From positions 921,178-985,177 of the forward strand of contig NZ_KQ948144.1 in the NCBI RefSeq assembly GCF_001513955.1: a stretch of DNA of 64,000 bases, given 5' to 3'. Both the position numbers and the translations under genes were made by a program. The stretch's first letter is position 1. Each line of letters opens with the position of its first letter. Shown piece by piece: positions 8,590 to 17,682 of the stretch. The DNA comes from Streptomyces pseudovenezuelae. Its GTDB lineage: Bacteria > Actinomycetota > Actinomycetes > Streptomycetales > Streptomycetaceae. A model generated the notes under the pieces. The model saw only the letters and a list, made by a program, of their open reading frames with translations. It made no database searches and had not been told where the DNA came from.

Positions 8590-8928
8590 TCAGCCCGCTT
8601 CCCGTGTGCGGGACGCGTGCTTCAGCCCGGACCGGGCGTCGACGCGGTCCGGGGTCTCCACGTCCGTCCAGAAGCGGTGGGTGGTGACGAAGACCGCGAG
8701 TTCGTGTTCGCGCTGCCGGAGCTTCTCCACCTCGGCCTGTTCGTCGGGGGTCCAGCCGGGGGAGGCGGGGCGCTCCACCTTCCGCCAGCCGTTGTCGTCG
8801 CTGAAGCCGTCCAGCGGCGCGACCGACCAGGGAAGCCGCTTGAGCAGGGCCGACAGCTCGGCCCGGACCTGATGCAGCTCCTCCTGACCGGCGAGGAGGT
8901 CACTCGGAAAGTCATAGGTCTTTGCCAC
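8590..8928 (-). CDS. Conserved hypothetical protein
   Basis: A 112-residue soluble, charged protein starting at GTG. It contains a helical hairpin-like region (EELHQVRAELSALLKRLPWS) and a WTPDEQAEVEKLRQRE segment. No known domain is recognised. It lies convergent to the tRNA gene and shares its terminator hairpin. Codon usage fits the neighbours, so it is probably real. Confidence 0.7.
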   Translation of the reverse strand: MAKTYDFPSDLLAGQEELHQVRAELSALLKRLPWSVAPLDGFSDDNGWRKVERPASPGWTPDEQAEVEKLRQREHELAVFVTTHRFWTDVETPDRVDARSGLKHASRTREAG

Positions 8929-9127
8929 GCGACAATGCTACGCCTGTTCGATTTTGGGTGGCGAGTGGCTTCAGGAGGTTCACGCGAACGGGGGGACGGC
9001 CGAAGAAGGTGAGGGGTGACAGAGGCAGTGTTCTCACCCGTTCCGGGTCACTTCGCGGAGCCGAACATCAGGCGGGCGAGGCGGGGTAAGGGGAGGTCGA
9101 TCAGCAGCTGGTGAGAAGGAGCCGAGG

Positions 9128-9553
9128 ATGACCGACGACGCCTACCTGTTCCTGCTCGACGACGCGTCCGCGCGGCTCGGCGTACCCCCCGCTGCCGTCG
9201 GCGAGCTCGCGTGCATGGAGACTCCGGCGGTCCGCGCGTGGCTGGGTGCCCAGGGGACCACGGCGACCTCCCCGCACCTGCGTCTGCTGCCGCCGGAGGA
9301 GACCGCCGCCGTGCCCGAGGGGGCCGAACGGCTGCCCGTGCCGCTGAGCGACGAGGAGCTGAGCCGGGTCCGCCACCACCTGGCACCGGAGTCCCTCGCC
9401 GGGGTCGAGGAGGAGCTGCTCGCCTACCGTGACTGCGCGGACGGCCGGGACGGCCTGATCGGACGCGCCCTGGCCGCCGGCGTGCCACCGCACCGCGTCG
9501 TCGAACTGACCGGCGTGGACCCCGCGACGGTCACCGCCGCCGCACAGGGCTGA
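9128..9553 (+). CDS. Hypothetical protein with helical C-terminus
   Basis: This 141-residue protein starts at ATG after AAGGAGCCGAGG. The N-terminus (LLDDASARLGVPPAAVGELACM) and the C-terminus (ALAAGVPPHRVVELTGVDPATV) both resemble helix-turn-helix-like hairpins, but neither can be assigned to a family. No membrane segment is present. The function is unknown. Confidence 0.7.
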   Translation: MTDDAYLFLLDDASARLGVPPAAVGELACMETPAVRAWLGAQGTTATSPHLRLLPPEETAAVPEGAERLPVPLSDEELSRVRHHLAPESLAGVEEELLAYRDCADGRDGLIGRALAAGVPPHRVVELTGVDPATVTAAAQG

Positions 9554-9572
9554 CCGCCGGCGCGCCCCGGCC

Positions 9573-10538
9573 TCACACACCCGGGCCGGGGTCCGGGTGC
9601 ACGGCCGACTCGATGCCGGCGCGGGCCGCCTCCAGCTGGGCGGCGAACGCGATGCCGAGGAACAGTGCCACGGCGGTGAGGTTCGCCCACAGCAGCAGGG
9701 CGATGAAGGCCGTGAGCGGCCCGTACACGGCGCCGAAGGCACCGCTCTCCTCGACGTACAGCGCGAGCAGCCAGGTGGCCGACACCCACAGCAGCAGATG
9801 CACGGCCGAGCCGAAGGCCAGCCAGGTGTAACCGGGCTGCACACGGCGCGGCGACCAGCGGAAGATCACGGCGGAGGCCACCCAGGCCAGCGCGAGCCCC
9901 ACAGGCAGGTCCAGCACGCCCCACCAGCGCGGTCCCCCGCCCTCCCGGCCCGCGGACTCGGCCACCGCGTCGCCCACGGCCTCGCCGGCGACCAGCACGA
10001 CGAACCCCAGCACCAGGGGCAGACCGGCGGCGAGCGCGAGCACGATCCCGCGCGCGTACTTGCGCGGGAAGGGACGGTCGCGCTCGATGCCGTAGATGCG
10101 GTTCGCGCCGCGTTCGATCTGCCCCATGGCCGAGGCGAGGTTCAGCAGGGCGAAGCCCAGACCGAGCCACAGGGCGAGCGTGCTCCAGACGCTGCCGTGC
10201 GCGGTGCGCCGGGTGCCGTCGAAGGCGTCCTTCACGATGTCGGCGCTCGCGCCCGGCACGATCCGGCCGAGCGTGAGCTCGATGATCCGGCCCACGCCCT
10301 CGGTGTGCACCGAGGTCGCGAGTCCCACCAGCGCCACGGTGCACGGCACGAGTCCGAGGACCACCTGGAAGGCGAGGGCCCGCGCGTTGGTGAAGCCGTC
10401 GGCGTAACGGAACCGCGCGAAGGAGTCGGCGAGCAGCCGCAGTCCGCCGTAGTGGCGCAGGGCGGTGAACGCCTCGTCTCCGGAGAGCTCGTCCCCGATC
10501 ATGTCCCGGGTCTGCGGGACGCTGACGGCGGTACCCAT
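9573..10538 (-). CDS. YihY/BrkB family inner-membrane protein
   Basis: The 321-residue protein has about six hydrophobic segments. It opens with a DSFARFRYADGFTNARALAFQ region typical of the YihY/BrkB family. Motifs such as SGAFGAVYGPLTAFIALLLW near residue 250 fit the family. BrkB was once called ribonuclease BN, an attribution later corrected. The true function, possibly transport or envelope integrity, is unsettled. Confidence 0.9.
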   Translation of the reverse strand: MGTAVSVPQTRDMIGDELSGDEAFTALRHYGGLRLLADSFARFRYADGFTNARALAFQVVLGLVPCTVALVGLATSVHTEGVGRIIELTLGRIVPGASADIVKDAFDGTRRTAHGSVWSTLALWLGLGFALLNLASAMGQIERGANRIYGIERDRPFPRKYARGIVLALAAGLPLVLGFVVLVAGEAVGDAVAESAGREGGGPRWWGVLDLPVGLALAWVASAVIFRWSPRRVQPGYTWLAFGSAVHLLLWVSATWLLALYVEESGAFGAVYGPLTAFIALLLWANLTAVALFLGIAFAAQLEAARAGIESAVHPDPGPGV

Positions 10539-10599
10539 GGCGTGGACGCTCCTTGCTCAGGCGGCTGGTCCCTGTGCGGTTGCCCCGAGAACCGGGTTG

Positions 10600-11148
10600 T
10601 CAGCGCCGTCCGCCGAACTCCCACGCGTGGACCTCCACGTCCGCGTACCGCCCCGCGGTCAGCACGGCCCGGGCCCGGTCCGGGTCCGGGGCACGCACCA
10701 GGGCCGCCGTCCCCAGCCAGGCGGTGGCGTCGTCCGAGAGCAGGGGGCCGTACGCGATCAGGTCGTCCTTGTCCGGCGGTACGGACAGATCGACGGCCTC
10801 CCCCGTGCCGAGACCGAGCACCAGGTACCGGTCGCCGCCGGTCCGCCCGCCGGGGAAGTCCCACATGGTGCGGCTCAGCAGGTTGCGCCAGCGGCGCAGC
10901 AGCACGTCCCGGTACGCGCCGGCCTGGTAGTTGGGCTCGTCGAACGCGAACGCGCGGGCCGCGGCGGGGTCGGGCAGATCGACGATGTGCACACTGCCGG
11001 TCGGTGTCTCCCCGTCGTCGGCGAACGTCGGCCCACGGGCGATCAGTTCGTCCGCGAACCCGTCCATGTAGGACCAGTGCGCCTCCGTCAACTCCTCACG
11101 CAGCGGCAGGGAGCCGGGCCGGTCACGGTGGTAACAGAAGAATTCCAT
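10600..11148 (-). CDS. YciI family protein
   Basis: A 182-residue soluble protein starting MEFFCYHRDRPGS. Two YciI-like ferredoxin-fold halves appear: HWSYMDGFADELIARGPTFADD in the first and DDLIAYGPLLSDDATAWLG in the second. YciI domains carry a conserved His/Asp pair and may be small enzymes, but substrates are mostly unknown. The start follows a 30-bp gap from the nucleotidyltransferase gene's end, so the two may be co-transcribed. Confidence 0.85.
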   Translation of the reverse strand: MEFFCYHRDRPGSLPLREELTEAHWSYMDGFADELIARGPTFADDGETPTGSVHIVDLPDPAAARAFAFDEPNYQAGAYRDVLLRRWRNLLSRTMWDFPGGRTGGDRYLVLGLGTGEAVDLSVPPDKDDLIAYGPLLSDDATAWLGTAALVRAPDPDRARAVLTAGRYADVEVHAWEFGGRR

Positions 11149-11180
11149 GCCCCGGAGCCTTGTCCACCGACGCCGCCGTC

Positions 11181-11936
11181 TCAACAACTTTTGCCCGGTG
11201 CCGTGTTCACCAGCTCGTCGAGCATCGGGGCGAGGCGGAGGGCCAGTTCGGGGCGGGAGCGGTGGAGCTCGGCGGTGACCACGCCGATGGTGGCGTCCAG
11301 AGCGCGCCGGAGTTCCGTGGCGGTGAGCGAGCGGACGAGCGTCGGCTCCAGTGCCGTCGAGAGGTCGCCGGGCAGGAGATGGGCGCCCTTCGCGTACGCG
11401 GCCGGGTGGCCGAGCCGCAGACAGGCCAGGGTGATCACGTGGTCGCGCAGGGCGCTGATCCAGTGCTCTGCCTGCCACCAGCGGGCGCGCTCCAGGCACA
11501 CGCGTGCGTGGAGGGCGTGATGCCACAGGAGGCCGACCAGGGTGTCGCCGTCCGGGGCGGGGAAGGGTTCGAGGGGGCGCGGCCGGCCGAAGACCGTCCG
11601 CCATCGCGGGCCCCGCGGGCCGAACTCGGCCTCCGGGGCGAACGTCAGGTCGATCTCCAGCCAGTCCGGCAGAAGGAACACGCGGACGACGGCCGCGCCG
11701 ACGCGCAGGTCCCAGTGGTGCCGCGCGCCGAGATCGTCGTAGAGCCGGCCGGTCCACCGCTCCAGCGTCTGCGGGAGATCGCCGCGCACGGCCAGGACCA
11801 GGTCGGTGTCCGACCAGCGGTCGCCCTCACCGGCGGCGAGCGAGCCGGTGAAGGCGGCGCCCACGACGTGGTCGTCGGCTTCGGCGCGGGCGAGCAACCG
11901 CTCCCGCAGACGGTCCCGTTCCTCGATCGTGAACAT
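11181..11936 (-). CDS. Nucleotidyltransferase-domain protein
   Basis: In this 251-residue protein FTGSLAAGEGDRWSDTDLVL at about 29-48 is the GS-x(n)-SDxDL signature of polymerase-beta/aminoglycoside-type nucleotidyltransferases. A third acidic residue is likely in LEIDLTF. The C-terminal helical half is like that of aminoglycoside adenylyltransferase relatives. It could modify a small molecule or a protein. The ATG at 11936 was chosen because the domain begins a few residues later. Confidence 0.82.
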   Translation of the reverse strand: MFTIEERDRLRERLLARAEADDHVVGAAFTGSLAAGEGDRWSDTDLVLAVRGDLPQTLERWTGRLYDDLGARHHWDLRVGAAVVRVFLLPDWLEIDLTFAPEAEFGPRGPRWRTVFGRPRPLEPFPAPDGDTLVGLLWHHALHARVCLERARWWQAEHWISALRDHVITLACLRLGHPAAYAKGAHLLPGDLSTALEPTLVRSLTATELRRALDATIGVVTAELHRSRPELALRLAPMLDELVNTAPGKSC

Positions 11937-12067
11937 CGGCCCCGCTTTCGTCCAAGCGTCATCGGTGCTTTGTCCATGGACCGGACCGTGGCCGGGAGGC
12001 GAGGGTCGGTTCATGGACGCGGATCTTGAGGATTGTCGTGCACAGCCCGGCGGTTGAGAGGCGACGG

Positions 12068-13264
12068 ATGCCGAGCGGGCTCGTCGCGCTGGCGGTCGGG
12101 GGGTTCGGCATCGGGCTGACCGAGTTCCTGATCGCGGGCCTGCTCCCGCAGGTGGCGTCGAGTTTCGCGGTGTCCGAGGCGGCCGCCGGCCGGCTGATCT
12201 CCGGATACGCGTTGAGCGTCGCCGTCGGCGCGATCGTCCTGACCGCGGCGACCGCGCGGCTGCCCCGCAAACAGGTTCTGGTCGGCCTGGTGGTCCTGTT
12301 CGTCCTCGGCAACCTGCTGTCCGCGATCGCGCCGGACTACCCGGTGATGCTGCTCGGGCGGATCGTCGCGGCCCTGTGCCACGGCTCGTTCTTCGGCATC
12401 GGCTCCCTGGTCGCACGCAGCCTGGTCGCGCCGCAGCGCAAGTCCCGCGCGGTGGCCGTGATGTTCGCCGGGCTGACGGTCGCGAACGTGCTCGGCGTGC
12501 CGTTCGGCGCGCTGGTGGGGGAGCGCTGGGGCTGGCGGGCCGCGTTCTGGGCGGTCACCGCGGTCGGCCTGCTCGCGCTCGCGGGCATCATCGCGTGCGT
12601 GCCGGGCCGTGCCGGGAGGACACCGACGACAGGACCGGCGCCCCCCGCGGGCCTGCGCGCCCAGCTCGGCGCGTTCCGGTCCGGGCAGGTCTGGCTCACC
12701 CTGGTGGCCACCGCGCTCGGCTACGGCGGGATGTTCGGCGCGTTCAGCTACCTCGCCTACACGTTCACCGAGGTCGGCGGCTTCTCCGCGGCGGACGTCG
12801 CCTGGCTGCTCATGGTGTACGGCGTCGGCCTGGTCGTCGGGAACCTGGTCGGCGGACGGGCCGCCGACCACGACCGCGACCGTACGCTGCTCCTCGCCCT
12901 GTCCGGTCTCACCGTCACCCTGGCCGTGTTCGGGCTGCTCGCCGAGAGCGCCACCGCGTCGGTGGTGCTGGTGTTCCTGATGGGGGTGTTCGGGTTCGCC
13001 GGTGTGCCCGGCATGATCACCCGCGTCACCGACCACGCGCGCGGCGCCGCGCTGGCCGCCGGCGCCAACGTGTCCGCGTCCAACGTCGGCAACGCCCTGG
13101 GTGCCTGGGCCGGCGGCCTCGCCCTCACGATGGGGCTCGGCTACACCGCACCGCTCTACGTCGGCGCGGGCATGGTGCTCACCGCCGTCGCCGTCATGGC
13201 CGTCGCCGCGCGTCTCGACCGGCCGGCAGAGCGCCAGGACCGCGAGTCGGCGGCTCTGCGATGA
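12068..13264 (+). CDS. MFS efflux transporter (AraJ/CmlR-like, DHA1)
   Basis: About 398 residues with 12 hydrophobic segments, starting MPSGLVALAVGGFGIGLTEF, typical of the arabinose-efflux/chloramphenicol-resistance DHA1 group. The motif A region is degenerate (ARLPRKQ) between TM2 and TM3. ATG 12068 is preceded by GAGAGG; upstream in-frame TTG 12026 or GTG 12038 would add 14 or 10 non-membrane residues. The substrate is unknown. Confidence 0.9.
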   Translation: MPSGLVALAVGGFGIGLTEFLIAGLLPQVASSFAVSEAAAGRLISGYALSVAVGAIVLTAATARLPRKQVLVGLVVLFVLGNLLSAIAPDYPVMLLGRIVAALCHGSFFGIGSLVARSLVAPQRKSRAVAVMFAGLTVANVLGVPFGALVGERWGWRAAFWAVTAVGLLALAGIIACVPGRAGRTPTTGPAPPAGLRAQLGAFRSGQVWLTLVATALGYGGMFGAFSYLAYTFTEVGGFSAADVAWLLMVYGVGLVVGNLVGGRAADHDRDRTLLLALSGLTVTLAVFGLLAESATASVVLVFLMGVFGFAGVPGMITRVTDHARGAALAAGANVSASNVGNALGAWAGGLALTMGLGYTAPLYVGAGMVLTAVAVMAVAARLDRPAERQDRESAALR

Positions 13265-13323
13265 CTTTCGCGCGCGGGGCCGGTCTCAAGGAGGGCGAGG
13301 AGCACCTTGAGAGAGGAACAGCC

Positions 13324-13950
13324 ATGGAGACACCTCACCCCGTGTCGACGCGCACGCACGCGACTTCCGGCGCGGAGACGGCACCGCAGACCGCCGCGGG
13401 CAAGGTGCTCTGGCACTTCACGATGTCGTTGGACGGGTTCGTGGCCGGTCCCGGGCACACGATGGACTGGATGACGGGGTTCTCGTTCCGGCCCGGCCTG
13501 GTCGAGGAGTACGCCGCGACGACCGGGGCCGTGCTGGGCGGCCGTGACGGCTGGGACGCCTTCCCCGACGCCGGTGCCGTCTACGGCGGCGCCTGGCAGG
13601 GGCCGCTGTTCGTCCTCACCCACCATCCCGAGGACGCGCCGCCCGCCGCCGGGGTGACCTTCCTGAGCTGTGACGTCGCCGAGGCCGTCCGGATCGCCGT
13701 GGAGGCGGCCGGCGGCAAGAACGTGGAGGTCTTCTCGCCCACGATCGGCCGGCAGCTCCTCGAACGCGGACTGATCGACGAGATCGACCTGCACATCGTG
13801 CCCGTCCTGCTCGGCGACGGCATCCGGCTGTTCGACCACCCCGGCGGCGCTCCCGTCCACCTCGAACGCCTCGACGACGGCGACCGCACCGCCGCGGTGA
13901 ACGTGCGCTACCGCCCGCTCACGACCGCTCCCAGCCAGTCGGTCAGGTGA
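13324..13950 (+). CDS. Dihydrofolate reductase-like (RibD C-terminal domain) protein
   Basis: This 208-residue protein has an N-terminal tail of about 28 residues. LWHFTMSLDGFVAGPGHTMDW then opens the RibD C-terminal/DHFR-like fold, and NVEVFSPTIGRQLLERGLIDEIDLHIVPVLLGDG forms the NADPH-binding second half. Homologues are probable NADPH-dependent reductases without known substrates. GAGAGGAAC supports the ATG. Its 3' end overlaps the convergent hydrolase by 43 bp. Confidence 0.88.
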   Translation: METPHPVSTRTHATSGAETAPQTAAGKVLWHFTMSLDGFVAGPGHTMDWMTGFSFRPGLVEEYAATTGAVLGGRDGWDAFPDAGAVYGGAWQGPLFVLTHHPEDAPPAAGVTFLSCDVAEAVRIAVEAAGGKNVEVFSPTIGRQLLERGLIDEIDLHIVPVLLGDGIRLFDHPGGAPVHLERLDDGDRTAAVNVRYRPLTTAPSQSVR

Positions 13951-14894
13951 CGGCCGACCGCCTCGGGGCGTTCCTGCTGGATCCAGTGGCCGCAGCCGTC
14001 GAGCAGGTGGGCGGCGTGCAGACCGGGCAGCGTGGTGGGAAAGGCGTCGATCGCGTCGGACAGCCAGGTGGTGGAGGCGTCCAGGGTGCCGCCCAGGAAG
14101 AGCGAGGGCCGGTCGATCGGCGCGCCCGCGTGGGCGGCCAGGTCCTTCCAGTCCAGGTCCATCGCGCGGTAGCGGTTCAGGGCACCGGTCAGTCCGGTGC
14201 GTTCGAACTCCCCGGCGTAGACGTCGAGATCGTCCTCGGTGAGCCAGGCCGGGAGACGGCCGACGGGGAAGCGGTCGCGCAGCTGTCCCCCGGGTGCGAC
14301 GAAGTGCGGGTCGGCGGCCGGGAGGCGGGCGTCGGCCGTGGGCATCGTGTCGGCCGAGAGCGCGGCGTAGAAGCCGGCCAGCCAGCCGCGTACGTCCGGT
14401 TCGATCTCCCGCTCGGCCCGGCCGGGCTCCTGGAAGTAGGAGACGTAGAACTCCTCCTCCCCGCCGATCCCGGCGAAGACCTCGCTGGGGCGGGGGCCGC
14501 CGGGCGGGGTGTACGGCACGCTCAGCAGGGCGACCGCGTGGAAGACGTCCGGCCTCAGCAGCGCCGAGTGCGCGGCGATCGTCGCGCCCCAGTCGTGCCC
14601 GACGACCACCGCGGAACGCTCGCCGAGCGCCTCCACCACGGCCGCGTTGTCCGCCACCAGCTCGGTCATCCGGTACGCCGCCACCGCCTCCGGCTTCGAG
14701 GAACGGCCGTATCCGCGCACGTCCACCGCGACCGCGCGGTACCCGGCCGCGGCCAGCAGCGGCAGCTGGTGGCGCCACGAGTACCAGGACTCCGGGAAGC
14801 CGTGCACCAGCAGGACGAGGGGTCCGGTGCCCTGTTCCACGAGGTGGATCCGGCCGGCGGGACCGGGGACCAGACGGTGGGTGAGCTGCGGCAT
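13908..14894 (-). CDS. Alpha/beta hydrolase, epoxide hydrolase-like
   Basis: The 328-residue protein has the oxyanion motif HGFPESWYSW near residue 31 and the nucleophile elbow VGHDWGA (Asp near 99) characteristic of soluble epoxide hydrolases. A cap domain with two candidate Tyr residues follows (EEFYVSYFQEPG). The terminal His is in GCGHWIQQE. An Asp nucleophile favours epoxide hydrolase or haloalkane dehalogenase over esterase. Confidence 0.9.
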   Translation of the reverse strand: MPQLTHRLVPGPAGRIHLVEQGTGPLVLLVHGFPESWYSWRHQLPLLAAAGYRAVAVDVRGYGRSSKPEAVAAYRMTELVADNAAVVEALGERSAVVVGHDWGATIAAHSALLRPDVFHAVALLSVPYTPPGGPRPSEVFAGIGGEEEFYVSYFQEPGRAEREIEPDVRGWLAGFYAALSADTMPTADARLPAADPHFVAPGGQLRDRFPVGRLPAWLTEDDLDVYAGEFERTGLTGALNRYRAMDLDWKDLAAHAGAPIDRPSLFLGGTLDASTTWLSDAIDAFPTTLPGLHAAHLLDGCGHWIQQERPEAVGRHLTDWLGAVVSGR

Positions 14895-15030
14895 GTGTCC
14901 TCCGTACGGTTACGGATCGCGGGTTACGACGATCATGCGGGGCGGCGACGGTGTGGGGCGAGCGCTGTTGCCGGTTCGGCAAATCCGCAGGCCGGGGGCG
15001 TTGTCAGACCCGGCGCCTACGGTGGTCGGC

Positions 15031-15543
15031 ATGGATACGGAGCAGGTGCGGCTGGTGCCCTGGGCGGAGGGCGACCTCTGGCTGCTGGAGCGGACCAACA
15101 GCCCCGAGATGACCGCCCACCTGGGCGGGCCGGAGAGCGGGGAGAAACTCGCCGCCCGGCACCGACGGTACGTCGGTCTGTCGTCGGGGCGGATGTACCG
15201 CGTCACGCTCGCGGACGGCGGGGAGACCGTCGGCTCGGTGGGGTTCTGGGAGCGGTCGTGGCGGGACGCGCCGATATGGGAGACCGGTTGGGGGATCCTG
15301 CCGGAGTTCCAGGGGCGGGGACTGGCCGCGGCGGCGGCCCGCGCCGTCGTGGTGGAGGCACGGGCCGCCGGCGGACACCGGTATCTGCACGCGTTCCCGA
15401 GCGTGGAGCACACCGCGTCGAACGGCGTCTGCCGCCGGGCGGGTTTCACGCTGCTCGGACAGGCCGGGTTCGAGTATCCGAAGGGGCACTGGATCACGTC
15501 GAACGACTGGCGGTTCGACCTGACCGGCGGGGACGACGGCTGA
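15031..15543 (+). CDS. GNAT family N-acetyltransferase
   Basis: This 170-residue protein resembles the RimJ/RimL type. The acetyl-CoA motif A reads GWGILPEFQGRGLAAAA at about 90-106, followed by FPSVEHTASNGVCRRAGF, the usual SxxNxxSxxxxxK/R-GF region. The substrate could be a small amine or protein N-terminus. It stands alone between divergent and convergent neighbours. Confidence 0.9.
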   Translation: MDTEQVRLVPWAEGDLWLLERTNSPEMTAHLGGPESGEKLAARHRRYVGLSSGRMYRVTLADGGETVGSVGFWERSWRDAPIWETGWGILPEFQGRGLAAAAARAVVVEARAAGGHRYLHAFPSVEHTASNGVCRRAGFTLLGQAGFEYPKGHWITSNDWRFDLTGGDDG

Positions 15544-15584
15544 GGGCGCGCGCCGCCAGGGGTGGTGACGGGTCGGGCGGGCCG

Positions 15585-16499
15585 TCAGCGGCGGGCGTCC
15601 GCCACCTCCCGTACCACCCGGGTCGCGACGGGGACCTTCACCCCGTGCCGGTCCGCCGCGCGCAGCAACGCCCCGCCGATGGCGTCCAGTTCGAGCGGGC
15701 GGCCCGCTTCCGCGTCGCGCTGCATCGAGGACTTCGTCGCGGGCGGGAAGGCGTCGTAGCGGGCGAGGGCCTGGGCGGGGTCGGCGGGGCCGCCGCAGGC
15801 CGCGCTGACCGCGGCGGTCTCCTCGACCAGTGCGGTCAGCTCCTCGCGGTGACGGGTGCGTACCTCGCCGAGGGGGAGGGCGTGCAGGGTGGTGAGGAGG
15901 GCGAAGGGGGCGAGGAAGGACATCTTCGCCCACAGGGTGGCCGTCTCGTCGTCCAGGACGCGGGTCATGGGGCCGGCCGCGGCCAGCACCGAGGCCAGGG
16001 CGTCCAGGCGCTCGCGGGGGACGTCGTCGCCGGTCAGGTCGAGCTCGGCGAAGGGGCTGCCGTGCTCGATGACGCCCGGCGCGACCCTCGTCGACTCGAC
16101 GCGGATCACCGCGGGGGCGACCCGGTCCGGGCGGTAGCGGGTGCGCAGGGTCGCCGGGTGCTCGACGCCGTTCAGGAGGGGGACGACCAGGCCGTCGCCG
16201 AGGGCGGTGGGCGGGACGCGGTCGAGGGCCGAGTGCAGGGAGGTGTGCTTGACGGCGATCACGCAGGCGTCGACCGGTTCGCGCAGCTCGGTGTCGGCCT
16301 CGACGGGAGTCGTGAAGTCGCCGAAGGTGCCGCTGCGGACCCGGATGCCGGCCATGCGCAGGGTGTCCGCCGTGTCGTCGCCGGCCAGGCAGATCACCCG
16401 GTGTCCGGCGCGGGCCAGGAGGGCGGCGAGGAGGCCGCCGGTGCCGCCCGGGCCCAGGACGGCCACGGTGCGTCTGTGGTGCGCGGAGTCGTGCGCCAT
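15585..16499 (-). CDS. Ketopantoate reductase family (PanE/ApbA) protein
   Basis: This 304-residue protein has a Rossmann glycine motif at about 12-24 (VAVLGPGGTGGLLA). The conserved Lys of the family is probably in IAVKHTSL. A C-terminal helical domain carries KSSMQRDAEAGRPLELDAIGG, the typical PanE C-terminal signature with NADPH/substrate-binding Ser. Panto pathway genes are not adjacent, so a paralogous 2-ketoacid reductase is as likely as true PanE. Confidence 0.88.
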   Translation of the reverse strand: MAHDSAHHRRTVAVLGPGGTGGLLAALLARAGHRVICLAGDDTADTLRMAGIRVRSGTFGDFTTPVEADTELREPVDACVIAVKHTSLHSALDRVPPTALGDGLVVPLLNGVEHPATLRTRYRPDRVAPAVIRVESTRVAPGVIEHGSPFAELDLTGDDVPRERLDALASVLAAAGPMTRVLDDETATLWAKMSFLAPFALLTTLHALPLGEVRTRHREELTALVEETAAVSAACGGPADPAQALARYDAFPPATKSSMQRDAEAGRPLELDAIGGALLRAADRHGVKVPVATRVVREVADARR

Positions 16500-16615
16500 G
16501 TCGGGTTGTTCCTCTCGTCGGTCGGCCCCGGGGTCGGTGGCCGCCTCGGCGAGATCATGGCATTGGCTACGGGCGGACGGAAGCGCCGATCCGCCCGGGG
16601 AGGGACACTGTCGGT

Positions 16616-16846
16616 ATGTGCCGCAGTATCAAGACGCTTCGACCGCCCGTGTTGCCCGAGGAGGCGACGGAGGACGAGATCAGGGCCGCCGCGCTCCAGT
16701 ACGTGCGCAAGGTGTCCGGCTTCCGGGCCCCCGCCGCCCACAACCGCGAGGTCTTCGAACGGGCGGTGGAGGTGATCGCGGAGGCGACGGCGGAGCTGCT
16801 GGCGGGCCTGGAAGTCAGAGGAGCGACCCGCCGCGAGGCGAGCTGA
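16616..16846 (+). CDS. DUF2277 family protein
   Basis: A 76-residue protein starting MCRSIKTLRPP with ATEDEIRAAALQYVRKVSGF, matching the small DUF2277 family nearly end to end. The family is widespread in actinobacteria and proteobacteria, with no assigned role. It lies divergent to the PanE-like gene. Confidence 0.88.
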   Translation: MCRSIKTLRPPVLPEEATEDEIRAAALQYVRKVSGFRAPAAHNREVFERAVEVIAEATAELLAGLEVRGATRREAS

Positions 16847-16990
16847 CCCGAGACCGGCGCCCACTGCGAAGAGCAGGTCAGCTGCGCGCCTCCGCCACGC
16901 TCGCAACCGAGGCCCACCCTCGCCCACCGACCGGACACCGCTGTGGGTGCGCGGGGCCACGGGGCCGTGCCGTTGTGCGGGGCCGCGGCC

Positions 16991-17200
16991 GACGGTGTCG
17001 TTGCCGGGCGGGTGTCGCCGTAGCGGGGTCTGCCTGGGGCTGCGGGATTGTGTCGCTGCGAGGTTCCGCCGGTCTGTGGTCGAGGCGGGTCGTGTGGTGC
17101 TGGGTGGGCCGTGCTCGGGTTTGCGGGGGTGGCGGGCGTGCTGGTGCGCGGGGGGGCCGCCGGCCCGCGGTCGAGGCCGGTCGTGTGGTTGCCGGGTGGG
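16991..17200. repeat. Direct repeat, copy 1 (~210 bp)
   Basis: This stretch is nearly identical to 17240-17448, with offset 249 bp falling to 248 after a one-base difference in a G run. It starts near GACGGTGTCGTTGCCGGGCG. Each copy also contains two internal sub-repeats around GGTCGAGGCSGGTCGTGTGG. Confidence 0.85.
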
Positions 17201-17239
17201 CCCTGTTTCGGTTTGGCGGACGGGCGCCGGTCCCTGGCC

Positions 17240-17448
17240 GACCGTGTCGTCACCGGGCGGGTGTCGCCGTAGCGGGGTCTGCCTGGGGCTGCGGGATTGT
17301 GTCGCTGCGAGGTTCCGCCGGTCTGTGGTCGAGGCGGGTCGTGTGGTGCCGGGTGGGCCGTGCTCGGGTTTGCGGGGGTGGCGGGCGTGCTGGTGCGCGG
17401 GGGGCCGCCGGCCCGCGGTCGAGGCCGGTCGTGTGGTTGCCGGGTGGG
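17240..17448. repeat. Direct repeat, copy 2 (~209 bp)
   Basis: Second copy of the block at 16991-17200, with few substitutions. A third, partial copy of its first 25 bp occurs near 17520-17545 (TTGTCACCGGGCGGGTGTCG). Confidence 0.85.
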
Positions 17449-17466
17449 GCGTGGTCCCGTTTGGCC

Positions 17467-17501
17467 GGTGTGCGGTGTGCGGTGTGCGGTGTGCGGTGCG
17501 C
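17467..17501. repeat. Tandem heptamer GGTGTGC x5
   Basis: Four perfect GGTGTGC units and a fifth variant GGTGCGC lie in direct tandem. This is a simple repeat inside the gene-free block. Confidence 0.9.
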
Positions 17502-17682
17502 GGGAGTCGCCGTCGACGCGGTTGTCACCGGGCGGGTGTCGCCGCAGTGGGAGCTGCCCGGGGCCACGGTCTGTGGTCGGCGGTCGTTCTGCCGTCGGCT
17601 GGCGGGTTCCGCTTCGGGTGGGCCTACGTGCTGCGACGGGGTCGTGTCGAGGTGCGGCCCCGCCGGGTCCGGCAAGACGTCG

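Larger units (their letters stand above)
16847..17682. other. Gene-free G/T-rich intergenic block
   Basis: These 836 bp contain no convincing gene. The plus strand is strongly G+T rich and dominated by direct repeats (separate entries). Open frames across it give low-complexity Arg/Gly/Cys peptides with no family resemblance. The stretch ends at the DedA stop codon. Confidence 0.7.

Noticed and set aside
9597..12029. 810-residue plus-strand frame
   Set aside because: It is antisense across three well-supported minus-strand genes (BrkB, YciI, nucleotidyltransferase).
13947..16775. 942-residue plus-strand frame
   Set aside because: It is antisense to the hydrolase and PanE-like genes; composition is Gly/Arg/Val-rich as expected of shadows.
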